A stretch of DNA of 64,000 bases. Source: CBDDLD01 sp965250025. GTDB lineage: Bacteria; Bacteroidota; Bacteroidia; Flavobacteriales; Flavobacteriaceae. The notes under the pieces are model-generated. The model saw only the letters and a program-made list of their open reading frames with translations, had not been told where the DNA came from and ran no database searches. Numbering within the stretch: the first letter of the stretch is position 1; each line of letters starts with the position of its first letter. The position numbers and the translations under genes were made by a program. The DNA lies in contig OZ252283.1 in NCBI GenBank assembly GCA_965250025.1, positions 2,852,001-2,916,000 on the forward strand. Direction: 5' to 3'. Of the stretch, positions 1 to 8,545 are shown piece by piece.

Positions 1-1525
1 GCCTTGCCCAATCCGGGCGTTTTGCAAACCATTTTTCATTTTCGGGTTGTTCTTCATAAGGCTGTTTCAATAATTCATACAATTCCTCTATCAATCCATA
101 ATCGCCTTCATTAGCTTTATCTATTGCCAGTTGTGCCATATAGTTACGTAAAACATACTTAGGGTTTTCCATATTCATATGCTTTGCCCGCTCTTCATCA
201 TTTCTGGTCTCTTTACCGAGTCTTTGGTCGTAAGCATTAAACCAGGCTTTCCATTTGGTGCTTATAGTCTCATTTATTTCATCGGGTTTATAAAATGCCT
301 TACTTACCTGTTTTAAGCCTTCTACTTTCATTCCCTTTTTATAGTGAGATAGGGTCCTGAAAAAAATAGTCATATCTGTTTCACTAGATAATAAGGCATC
401 CTCAAGATCCTGAATCAATTTAGAATCTTCATTTTCTTCGTTGTCTAAACCTAATTTACGGCGCATCATACCTAATGACTTTTTTTCAAAATCTGTTTTA
501 TATTGATTTAAAACTGCTTCAAATGGTTCAGTTTCTTCAACTAATGGGTATAAGGCATTAGCCAATTGGAGAAGGTTCCAAAGTCCAATATTAGGTTGAT
601 TTCCATAACGGTATCTTTTGTTCTGGCGGTCTGTGGTATTGGGAGTCCAACCATAATCGAATCCTTCTAACCACCCGTACGGCCCATAGTCAATGGTTAG
701 CCCTAAAACAGACATATTATCGGTATTCATGACACCGTGTACAAAACCTACACGCTGCCAATGTATGATCATATCTAAAGTACGCTCTGCTACAATTTTG
801 AACAATGAAATATAAGTTGCTTTTGAAGGCTTCCCTAATTCCGGATAGAAATACTTTATCGTATAATCTGTCAATGTTTTTAAGCTGGCATGATCTTGTC
901 TGGCTGCAAACAGCTCAAAATTTCCAAACCTAATGAATGTTGGTGCCACTCTGCTTACTATGGCTCCTTTTTCATATGCAGCATTGCCATCGTACATGAT
1001 ATCCCGTAACACCTTATCTCCTGTACTCATCAAGGATAACGCTCTTGTCGTTGGCACTCCTAAATGATACATGGCTTCACTACAGAGGTATTCTCTAATT
1101 GATGATCGTAACACTGCAAGACCATCACCTTGTCTGGAATATGGTGTTTCGCCTGCTCCCTTGAGTTGTAACGCCCAGCGTTTATTGTTATGGAGTACTT
1201 CAAACAAATTAATTGCTCTTCCATCACCTAACTGCCCTGCCCATTGCCCGAACTGATGTCCGGCATAAGCCATAGCATAAGGTTTTGTATTTGGATATAC
1301 TTCTGCTCCCGAAAACACATTCAGAAATTGCTTTGAACTTGCACTCTCATTCAAAATTCCAATTTCTTGCAACATCGCTTTTGAAACATGAATAAGCTCT
1401 GGTGCGGTTGGCACTCTTGGTGTCACATACGAAAATGCGGCATCAAAAACCTGACGTTTTGTATTGTCGGTACGTTTGTCCGCAGGGAGTTTTATATTGA
1501 ATGAATCTTCAATGTTTAATTTCAT
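1..1525 (-). CDS. selO: Protein adenylyltransferase SelO (YdiU/UPF0061), 3' end cut by window
   Basis: Pseudokinase-fold enzyme that transfers AMP from ATP to Ser/Thr/Tyr of target proteins, linked in other bacteria to redox stress. Translating the minus strand from the ATG at 1525 gives 508 uninterrupted codons starting MKLNIEDSFN. Family hallmarks are present: QLKGAGETPYSR (about residues 118-130), HGVMNTDN followed by the metal-binding IDYGP segment (about 258-280). The last visible residues (KRPDWAR) match the usual position 10-12 residues before the C-terminus, so only the extreme tail is missing. The C-terminal redox Cys tail of SelO cannot be seen. It starts 2 bp after the msrA stop, so it is the third gene of an msrB-msrA-selO operon. 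Identification is very secure. Confidence 0.95.
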   Translation of the reverse strand, partial: MKLNIEDSFNIKLPADKRTDNTKRQVFDAAFSYVTPRVPTAPELIHVSKAMLQEIGILNESASSKQFLNVFSGAEVYPNTKPYAMAYAGHQFGQWAGQLGDGRAINLFEVLHNNKRWALQLKGAGETPYSRQGDGLAVLRSSIREYLCSEAMYHLGVPTTRALSLMSTGDKVLRDIMYDGNAAYEKGAIVSRVAPTFIRFGNFELFAARQDHASLKTLTDYTIKYFYPELGKPSKATYISLFKIVAERTLDMIIHWQRVGFVHGVMNTDNMSVLGLTIDYGPYGWLEGFDYGWTPNTTDRQNKRYRYGNQPNIGLWNLLQLANALYPLVEETEPFEAVLNQYKTDFEKKSLGMMRRKLGLDNEENEDSKLIQDLEDALLSSETDMTIFFRTLSHYKKGMKVEGLKQVSKAFYKPDEINETISTKWKAWFNAYDQRLGKETRNDEERAKHMNMENPKYVLRNYMAQLAIDKANEGDYGLIEELYELLKQPYEEQPENEKWFAKRPDWAR

Positions 1526-1527
1526 TG

Positions 1528-2067
1528 TTACGATGCTTTGAGTTTATCAGCATGTAGTTGTCGTAGTTTATGCAATTTCGGTGTAATCACAAAACTGCAA
1601 TACCCTTGAGTTTGATTGTTCTTGTAATAATCCTGATGGTAATCTTCAGCTTCATAAAATACCGTCAACGGACTTATCTCTGTAACTACAGGTTGCTCGT
1701 AATACGGTTTTATTTCAGAAACCACAGTTTCCGCGATTTGTTTTTGCTCTTCATCATGGTAATAAATTACCGATCGATATTGCGTTCCTACATCTGCACC
1801 CTGTTTATTTAACGTTGTTGGATCGTGTGTGGTCATAAAGACAATCAAAATATCTTCATAGGTAATTCTATCGGCATCAAAGGTAATCTGAACCACCTCA
1901 GCATGCCCGGTCAATCCTGAACAAACTTCTCTGTAGGTCGGTTTGCCCGGAACATTTCCTCCTGAATATCCAGACACAACTTTTTCAACGCCTTTTATTT
2001 CCTGAAATACAGCTTCGGTGCACCAAAAACAACCTCCACCTACAGTAGCTATTTTTAGGTTACTCAT
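1528..2067 (-). CDS. msrA: Peptide-methionine (S)-S-oxide reductase MsrA
   Basis: Reduces the S epimer of methionine sulfoxide in oxidised proteins or free Met, using thioredoxin. The 179-residue protein has no signal peptide, so it should be cytoplasmic. The catalytic Cys is in GGGCFWCTEAVF (Cys13, with a second Cys16), followed by the family motif YSGGNVPGKPTYREVCSG and GHAEVVQITFD; a further Cys in QGYCSF (about 155) is a candidate resolving cysteine. Length is normal for a short MsrA. Its ATG lies inside the end of msrB (8-bp overlap), and selO begins 2 bp downstream, so translation is probably coupled across the operon. Confidence 0.96.
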   Translation of the reverse strand: MSNLKIATVGGGCFWCTEAVFQEIKGVEKVVSGYSGGNVPGKPTYREVCSGLTGHAEVVQITFDADRITYEDILIVFMTTHDPTTLNKQGADVGTQYRSVIYYHDEEQKQIAETVVSEIKPYYEQPVVTEISPLTVFYEAEDYHQDYYKNNQTQGYCSFVITPKLHKLRQLHADKLKAS

Positions 2068-2518
2068 GATTTGCTTCTGTTTTTAATGTCAGTGATTCTG
2101 AATTTATACAATATCTTAATCCGCTTGGTTCTGGACCATCAGGAAAAATATGCCCCAAATGTGCATCACAGGTATTACACATTACTTCTACTCTTATCAT
2201 ACCATAAGATGTATCTTTCTCATATTTGATAGCATTCTCTTTTATCGGTTGCGTAAAACTAGGCCATCCGGTGCCTGAACTAAACTTAATTGTAGAATCA
2301 AATAAAGGAGTGCCACAGCAAACGCAATTGTATTGGCCTTCATCATATATACTACAAAGCGCACCAGTATGTGGTCGTTCTGTTCCTTTTGCTCTTGTTA
2401 TTCTATATTGCTCTGGTGTAAGCTGCACTTTCCATTCCGCTTCTGTTTTTTCTACGCGTCGGTCCGGCTTAGGATTACCGTTTACCGTATAATCAATAAT
2501 ATGTTTCCAAGTCAGCAT
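2060..2518 (-). CDS. msrB: Peptide-methionine (R)-S-oxide reductase MsrB
   Basis: Reduces the R epimer of methionine sulfoxide, complementing the MsrA encoded just downstream. The 152-residue protein carries both zinc-binding CxxC pairs (Cys65/Cys68 and Cys114/Cys117), the GTGWPSF motif and the catalytic Cys137 in RYCINS. No export signal is visible. It is the first gene of the msrB-msrA-selO operon: upstream (2519-2668) is the only gap large enough for a promoter, shared divergently with the HD-domain gene. Oxidative-stress regulation is expected from the family, but I see no recognisable operator. Confidence 0.96.
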   Translation of the reverse strand: MLTWKHIIDYTVNGNPKPDRRVEKTEAEWKVQLTPEQYRITRAKGTERPHTGALCSIYDEGQYNCVCCGTPLFDSTIKFSSGTGWPSFTQPIKENAIKYEKDTSYGMIRVEVMCNTCDAHLGHIFPDGPEPSGLRYCINSESLTLKTEANHE

Positions 2519-2668
2519 CTATATTTCGTAATTATGTGTTATACTTTTCGTCTAATTTTGTCGTTACAATGAGTCATTCATTTCATATTATGGCGAACCT
2601 AGCTAAGTTACTACTTTAAGAGTGCACTAGGTAATAAATTATTCTTAAATTAGACTATTATTTTACTT

Positions 2669-3883
2669 ATGGAAAACATTTTATCAGAGGCAGAAAAATA
2701 TGTTCAGGCTTTACTTACCGATGAGCTGGATCATACTTTTTTCTATCATAATTTAAGTCATACTCAACGTGTTGTAAAAGCTACCAAAGCACTTATTGAA
2801 GGCGAATCTATTACTGAAGAAAACGACATATTGGCTTTAGAACTGGCTGCCTGGTTTCATGATACTGGTTACACAGAAGGCACTGATGAGCACGAATTAC
2901 TTAGTACTAAACTTGCTAAAACTTTTCTTGAAAATCATAATCTAGATGCTGACATTATTGATAAAGTAAGTCAACTTATCATGGCAACAAAAATGGGCTA
3001 TGAACCTGTTAACAACCATGAAAAGATCATTAGAGATGCTGATTCTTCGCATTTTGCAAGTAAGAGCTATACGGAGCAGAGCGACCTGCTTAGGGAAGAA
3101 TGGGAAGCTTTAGGTATCAGATCTTACAAGGATATTGACTGGCTTAAAGAAAATATTGACTTTTTCACCAAGCATCATCGTTTTTACACTGATTTTGCTA
3201 ACGATAACTGGCAAAAAAGAAAAGACAAAAATTTAGCGGCCTTATTCAAAAGCTTAAGAAAAAAGGATCAGGATGAAAGTAAGAAAAGTATAAAAAAAGA
3301 GGAACTGAAGCTTAAAAAAGTGAAAGCTGCTTTACCAGAACGTGGTATCGAAACTATGTTTAGGGTAACCTTACGAAATCACATCACCCTTAGTGATATT
3401 GCTGATACCAAAGCAAATATTTTGCTCTCTGTTAATGCCATTATTGTATCATTAGTATTATCTAACCTCATTCCTAAGCTCGATAATCCTTCTAATGCGC
3501 ATTTGATTTACCCTACTGTTATCTTTGTAATGTTTACAATTACTGCAATGATCTTATCTGTGCTTGCCACAAGACCAAATGTGACTAGTGGTAAATTCAC
3601 TAAAGCGGATGTTAAAGCCAAAAAGGTAAACCTCATATTCTTCGGTAACTTCCATAAAATGGAGTTAGAGGATTTTGAATGGGCTATGGGTGAAATGATG
3701 CAAGACCGTGATTATCTGTATTCTTCTATGAAAAAAGATCTATATTTCTTAGGAAAAGTACTGAACAGAAAATACAAAATACTCAGACTCACTTACACTA
3801 TTTTCATTATTGGAATTATTATAAGTGTTATTTCTTTTGGTGTTGCTTTCCATTTCTATTCAACACCTGTTGTGACACCCTAA
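2669..3883 (+). CDS. HD phosphohydrolase fused to Pycsar-effector-type transmembrane domain (PycTM/DUF5706)
   Basis: The N-terminal half is an HD-superfamily phosphohydrolase: His31 (SHT), His64-Asp65 (WFHDTGY) and RDAD at 122-125 supply the metal ligands. A Lys-rich linker (about 195-220) leads to a PycTM-like domain (about 230-400), with the signature LRNHITLSDIADTKANILL and predicted membrane helices at about 250-270, 285-307 and 376-397. Related PycTM domains act as membrane effectors of cyclic-pyrimidine (Pycsar) phage defence; here the domain is fused to an HD enzyme and no cyclase gene is adjacent. Function could be nucleotide signalling or housekeeping. The last 4 bp overlap the convergent GAF gene. 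Domain calls are firm, role is inference. Confidence 0.85.
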   Translation: MENILSEAEKYVQALLTDELDHTFFYHNLSHTQRVVKATKALIEGESITEENDILALELAAWFHDTGYTEGTDEHELLSTKLAKTFLENHNLDADIIDKVSQLIMATKMGYEPVNNHEKIIRDADSSHFASKSYTEQSDLLREEWEALGIRSYKDIDWLKENIDFFTKHHRFYTDFANDNWQKRKDKNLAALFKSLRKKDQDESKKSIKKEELKLKKVKAALPERGIETMFRVTLRNHITLSDIADTKANILLSVNAIIVSLVLSNLIPKLDNPSNAHLIYPTVIFVMFTITAMILSVLATRPNVTSGKFTKADVKAKKVNLIFFGNFHKMELEDFEWAMGEMMQDRDYLYSSMKKDLYFLGKVLNRKYKILRLTYTIFIIGIIISVISFGVAFHFYSTPVVTP

Positions 3884-6276
3884 GCTTTGAGTTCTTTCAT
3901 TAGATCATCATAGGTATAAAACGCTTTGTCATTTTCGTCTTTATGGTATAGTACACTAACCCGTATGGCTTTTAAACCTGTTACGGCCTGTAAGTCTTGA
4001 AGTTCTAAGATTTCCACATCATCATCTAAATACTTTTTAGATTGTAAGAATTTGATGTATCTTAGGTATTCTACTTCATCTTGTTTTTGCGAATACACGA
4101 TGCTTATCTTTCCTTTTTGTGTCACCCTCTCGGTAGTGCCTTTTACATAAGCTTTATCGACACGCTTTTTGACAATTTCATATCTGGCGTTGTATGTCCC
4201 GTCTACATCAAATTGTTTTTCATCCATTCTAAAGCTTATAGAAAGCGGTTGGTTGAACACCAAAATCATTGAGGCTACATCTAAAGGTATTGGAAATTGA
4301 GATTTCATTTGATAGTAGGAGTTCTCCATTTCACACATTACTTGCAATTGCCAAAGTCTCAGGTTATAAAGGTATATTTCATTAAAACTATCTTCTTTGG
4401 TAATGGCTTCTCCTATATACATATTATGCTCTACACCATCAGTCTTGAAACGTTCAAAATAATGCGGATACATTTTCTGAGCACTTTCTTGTTTCTTATC
4501 TAAGAGATAGGCCATTTCACCGTTAATGGTCATGATGGTATCATCATAATCTTTTCGGTGCTGATAAATCATGTTTGCTTTATTGTTTATACTATCAAAA
4601 TAATGCTTGACATCATCTATAAGCTCATTTCTTTCTTTGAGATGTCTTAATAAAGGCTCTATATCTTGCTTAAAAAATGCTGAAATCTGCTGTTCACTAT
4701 CGACCTGAAAATGCTCTTCTAAACCTTTCAAATATTCCTCAATCTGATAAATATACTGATCATAAATTGGTAAACTTTCAAAAGTAGTCGCTCGTACTAT
4801 AATGTCTTTTATTAACTTAAGCTGTAAGCTTAAATCCTGCATGGTTGCCCAATTTCTGGCTTCAGAAGAACCTTTTATATCTATTTGTCCATATAGCGGA
4901 TAAATGTTGTCGAAGGCTATTTTCTTAAACCGAGGTTCTTTACCATTAAACTGATCTTTTATGTATTTTCTTGCTTCATTTTCAAAACGCCAGTGTACAC
5001 TCGGATGTATGGATGTACATTCTTTTTGAATAATAGCTTCAATTAAATTTTCTTCTTCGCTTTTAGAGCGCTCTACCGCTTCAATAATGTAAGGCATTAC
5101 ATCAACCAGTTTGTTAGCATTGATGCTATTCAACACTTTTGGTTTGTCTGACACTATCTCCAAAATACCCATTAAGCCTTCTTCATTAGCTATTGGGGCA
5201 AAAATAGCACTCTTTATACCCTGGTCATGGAGTACTTTGATATGTGGCGCCTTACCTTTTGATAATTTATAGGAACGATCCACATCTGATACTGAGAAAT
5301 ACTTGTTTTCTTTCAATAATCTATTGTATGACCACTCGCACAAAGAATCAGAACACTTAGAGGTTTCTATACCATTTAACAGGTAACTGTTCATCCCTAC
5401 ACCATAAACCTTTTCAAAGGTATCTTCATCATCATTGTATATTGAAAATCCTACTGTAATGTCTTTAAGACCTAAAAGCGATCTGAAAATTTCATGAAAT
5501 TCTTCCATAAAACCTTCGTCTTTTCTCTTATCTTCTCCAATCAGTGAGGATTTTATATTGGATATGGATTGATCATCGGTAACATCAAAAATATTAGAAA
5601 TCACAAATCCTTTAAAACTATAGCTGTTTGGCGGGAATTTTTCTTTCCACAACTCTATGTTTTCAAAATTATCTAACAATTCATCAAAATCATCTTGTGT
5701 GATTTTTGGCGCATTTTTATTAGGTATGATTTCTGTAAAATCTGCATTATATAATATCTTATAATAACGCATGATACCATTTTCATCGGGGATCTCATAA
5801 AAGAACGGACGCTTGAAATTAAGGCTATACCCATAACAGAAATTTAAAATGATCGTACATGCTATGATGTAGGTATCATTTACCGGCATGTTCTTAATCT
5901 CGAGATTAAAATCTTTTCCTGCAGTATCTAATATCGTTTTAAAACGTTCAGAGGAGTTAAAAATAACATTCTGGAATGGTACTGACGCTGTTTTTATTTC
6001 ATTCTTTGTCAATAATGGACTAAAAGAATCTTTAAGAATAAATTCTATCTCAGACTTGTAATTCTCTAGCAATTGTATATCGCTAAAACCCTCTCTAAGT
6101 ATCGGATGATCTTGAGAAACCTTAAGAATTTGTTTAGCCCTGGAGGATATTGTTTCATCACTATCATTAACCAAATCCTCATACTGTTCCAATAGTTTAT
6201 TGAAACTCACCTGTAGTGTAAAAGGGGACTCTATATTGTCGTTAATATCCAAAATTGTAGTTCTTTTAATAAGCAA
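3880..6276 (-). CDS. Large GAF-domain protein, function unknown
   Basis: A 798-residue, mostly hydrophilic protein with no signal peptide. A GAF-like sensory domain lies around residues 255-410 (segment with AIFAPIANEEGLMGILEIVSDKP, typical of GAF beta-sheet cores). The rest is helical and flavobacteria-type without a catalytic motif I recognise. There is no ATG anywhere in the first 130 codons: the reading frame opens with TTG at 6276, with another TTG at 6252. A possible promoter -7 element (TAACTTTGC on the minus strand, 6272-6280) would favour the second TTG. The 3' end overlaps the convergent HD-PycTM gene by 4 bp. A ligand-sensing scaffold is possible; ligand unknown. Confidence 0.75.
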   Translation of the reverse strand: MLIKRTTILDINDNIESPFTLQVSFNKLLEQYEDLVNDSDETISSRAKQILKVSQDHPILREGFSDIQLLENYKSEIEFILKDSFSPLLTKNEIKTASVPFQNVIFNSSERFKTILDTAGKDFNLEIKNMPVNDTYIIACTIILNFCYGYSLNFKRPFFYEIPDENGIMRYYKILYNADFTEIIPNKNAPKITQDDFDELLDNFENIELWKEKFPPNSYSFKGFVISNIFDVTDDQSISNIKSSLIGEDKRKDEGFMEEFHEIFRSLLGLKDITVGFSIYNDDEDTFEKVYGVGMNSYLLNGIETSKCSDSLCEWSYNRLLKENKYFSVSDVDRSYKLSKGKAPHIKVLHDQGIKSAIFAPIANEEGLMGILEIVSDKPKVLNSINANKLVDVMPYIIEAVERSKSEEENLIEAIIQKECTSIHPSVHWRFENEARKYIKDQFNGKEPRFKKIAFDNIYPLYGQIDIKGSSEARNWATMQDLSLQLKLIKDIIVRATTFESLPIYDQYIYQIEEYLKGLEEHFQVDSEQQISAFFKQDIEPLLRHLKERNELIDDVKHYFDSINNKANMIYQHRKDYDDTIMTINGEMAYLLDKKQESAQKMYPHYFERFKTDGVEHNMYIGEAITKEDSFNEIYLYNLRLWQLQVMCEMENSYYQMKSQFPIPLDVASMILVFNQPLSISFRMDEKQFDVDGTYNARYEIVKKRVDKAYVKGTTERVTQKGKISIVYSQKQDEVEYLRYIKFLQSKKYLDDDVEILELQDLQAVTGLKAIRVSVLYHKDENDKAFYTYDDLMKELKA

Positions 6277-6287
6277 AGTTACAAATA

Positions 6288-6310
6288 TTACATTTAGTCG
6301 TTAAATGTAA
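6288..6310. promoter_or_regulatory. Perfect inverted repeat upstream of GAF gene
   Basis: Arms TTACATTTA and TAAATGTAA are separated by GTCGT, 12 bp before the likely TTG start of the GAF-domain gene. The size and position fit a dimeric repressor site, though a short RNA hairpin in the leader is also possible. No adjacent regulator gene suggests which protein would bind. Confidence 0.35.
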
Positions 6311-6343
6311 GACTAAATAACAGCCTGTTTTGTTACAAAAGTC

Positions 6344-6375
6344 ACTGTTAAAAATTATGAATAATTTTTAACAGT
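6344..6375 (-). terminator. Hairpin terminator after the alpha-glucan operon
   Basis: A perfect 14-bp stem (ACTGTTAAAAATTA with its complement) and a 4-nt loop lie 20 bp after the GH97 stop codon on the minus strand. It is AT-rich and followed by a short T-rich stretch in that direction, matching the end of the nine-gene operon. Confidence 0.65.
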
Positions 6376-6394
6376 CGGGATATTAATTTTCTGT

Positions 6395-8518
6395 TTATTT
6401 CTTTCTTTTTGCTAGGCTTATCGCAAATCCTCCACCCTCAACCATCTTGAGTTGTAGTGTTGATTGGCTGGTTATGATCTGTGTTTCGACATCAATGGAT
6501 AATGGGTTGTCATCCCAGTGAGCATCATGCCCATCTTTGTATATTCTCGCAGTATATTCTTGATTATCATCTAAAAAATCGAAGCTTACATTTACAGATT
6601 TTTCATTTTCATCTGTAATGCCTCCTACAAACCAATTGCCTGTCTCACGCTCTTTTCGGGCTATGATGACATAATCACCCACTTCTCCATCTAAAACTCT
6701 GGTTTCTTCCCAATTAACACCCACATCTCTAATAAATTGTAATGGTTCGGGGTTAGCTTCATAATGCTCTACCAAATCTGCTGCCATTTGTACAGGACTG
6801 TATATGACCACATATAATGCCAATTGATGTGCTAAGGTTGTATTGACTTGATTTTCGGTCTTATACTCATCAAACTTAATATTGAATATTCCGGGTGTAA
6901 AATCTATAGGACCAGCCAGCATACGAGTAAATGCTACAATGGACAAATGTTCCGGAGGATTACCTCCATCTTGTGACCAGGCATTAAACTCTTGCCCTCT
7001 AAGACCTTCTCGAGATATGATATTAGGATAGGTTCTACGTAGACCTGTTGCTTTAATGGGTTCGTGAGCATTTACTGCTACCTGATACTGAGCTGCTTTG
7101 ATTGCAGCATTGTTATATTGATTAACCATATACTGCCCATGATGATATTCGCCTTTTGGTAAAATTTTACCCACATAACCTGATTTCACTACATGCATTC
7201 CATATTTTTGCATTAATGCATAGGCAGTATCTTGCTGTTGTTCGTAGGTTTCTGTTGCTGCAGAGGTTTCGTGGTGCATTATAATATCTACTCCTTTTTC
7301 TTTGGCATAACGTGTTACTTCTTTGATATCATAATCCGGATAAGTAGTCACAAAATCAAATACGCCTTCCCGGTCTTCAAAACCTATCCAACGTTCCCAA
7401 CCTGTGTTCCAACCTTCCACCAAAACACCTCCAATGTTGTTTTTTGCTGAAAAATCGATAAATCGCTTTACATTTTCTGTTGTTGCACCATGCTTCCCAT
7501 GGGCTCTCCCTGTATCTTTCCATTCTCCATCTACCATTTCCATTCCGTAATCCCATGAGGATTTACCCAGATGCATTTCCCACCAAACACCGGTATATTT
7601 CATGGGTTTAAACCATGATATATCTTTTAATTTATTGGGTTCATTGAGATTTACTATGAGGTTAGATGCTATAAGGTCTGGTGCGCTTTTGGCAATCTGT
7701 ATGGTTCGCCATGGTGTATTGAAGGGGAAACTTCTTTTCACTTTATAATCATGATTTCTTGACCCCACCAAATGGCTTTTGAGGCTCAGATTTTTTGTAT
7801 CTACTTTCAGGGTCATTCCTGAATAATCCACCAGAGCTGCTTCATGAAAACTCAAATACAGCGCTTTCTCCCCTACCATTGTTACTGGTGTATTAACTGC
7901 ATTTTCGGGAATATAAGATTGTGCAAGATTTGTTTTTGGAATATACGATTTAGCATCTACTTCCGATAGTTTAGTGGTAGAATATAAGTGTTCGTAAATA
8001 TCCCAATCTCCGGGTATCCAAAACGTTTTATGATCTTCTGTAAGATTAAACTCTGTATGCTCTTCTGCGATTAAAGCTTCTTTCCATTCATTCTGTTCGG
8101 GGAACTCATACCTAAACCCTAAGCCATCATTATAAACTCTAAAGATCACATTTAACTTTCTACCTAACTCTTCTGATTCCTGAAGTTCTACTCGTAACTC
8201 TCTGTAGTTATTATTAACATTCAATTGTTCTCCCCATGGCATTTGCCAGGTTTCATCAGTTTCACTTTCGACCACATTCATCAGTTTTAGATTACTTCTT
8301 AGCGGTTTTGCATTGGTAAACTCAAATCCTAAATATGATGTATCTATAACTACCTGTTGTTCAAAATTTATTGTGTAAAATGGTTTTCCTTCTTGGTCCA
8401 AATCAAAACTCAAGGTTATTCTGTTATCTGGAGACGAAATTTTTACACCTTCTTGTTGTGCTGTGGTACAGGAAATCAATACCATTACAACAACTATTAA
8501 TACTGTCTTAAGTTTCAT
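6395..8518 (-). CDS. GH97 alpha-glucosidase (SusB type), lipoprotein
   Basis: Periplasmic exo-acting alpha-glucosidase that removes glucose from maltooligosaccharides. The N-terminus has a lipoprotein signal ending ISC (Cys at about 17). The 707-residue length and the domain order (N-terminal beta-super-sandwich, central TIM barrel, small C-terminal beta domain) match GH97. Family motifs seen are WWEMHLGKSSWDYG, the HHET segment at about 414 and LRGQEFNAW at about 506, which carry the calcium and catalytic glutamates of inverting SusB-type enzymes. GH97 also includes retaining alpha-galactosidases, but the conserved Glu and the context favour glucosidase. Last gene of the operon, 27 bp after the preceding GH13. 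Confidence 0.9.
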   Translation of the reverse strand: MKLKTVLIVVVMVLISCTTAQQEGVKISSPDNRITLSFDLDQEGKPFYTINFEQQVVIDTSYLGFEFTNAKPLRSNLKLMNVVESETDETWQMPWGEQLNVNNNYRELRVELQESEELGRKLNVIFRVYNDGLGFRYEFPEQNEWKEALIAEEHTEFNLTEDHKTFWIPGDWDIYEHLYSTTKLSEVDAKSYIPKTNLAQSYIPENAVNTPVTMVGEKALYLSFHEAALVDYSGMTLKVDTKNLSLKSHLVGSRNHDYKVKRSFPFNTPWRTIQIAKSAPDLIASNLIVNLNEPNKLKDISWFKPMKYTGVWWEMHLGKSSWDYGMEMVDGEWKDTGRAHGKHGATTENVKRFIDFSAKNNIGGVLVEGWNTGWERWIGFEDREGVFDFVTTYPDYDIKEVTRYAKEKGVDIIMHHETSAATETYEQQQDTAYALMQKYGMHVVKSGYVGKILPKGEYHHGQYMVNQYNNAAIKAAQYQVAVNAHEPIKATGLRRTYPNIISREGLRGQEFNAWSQDGGNPPEHLSIVAFTRMLAGPIDFTPGIFNIKFDEYKTENQVNTTLAHQLALYVVIYSPVQMAADLVEHYEANPEPLQFIRDVGVNWEETRVLDGEVGDYVIIARKERETGNWFVGGITDENEKSVNVSFDFLDDNQEYTARIYKDGHDAHWDDNPLSIDVETQIITSQSTLQLKMVEGGGFAISLAKRKK

Positions 8519-8545
8519 AGTATATGCTTCTATTCCTTGATTTAG

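Noticed and set aside
2669..6276. Complete Pycsar anti-phage system
   Set aside because: The neighbouring GAF-domain protein shows no nucleotide-cyclase motifs, and there is no other cyclase gene; only the effector-like domain is present.
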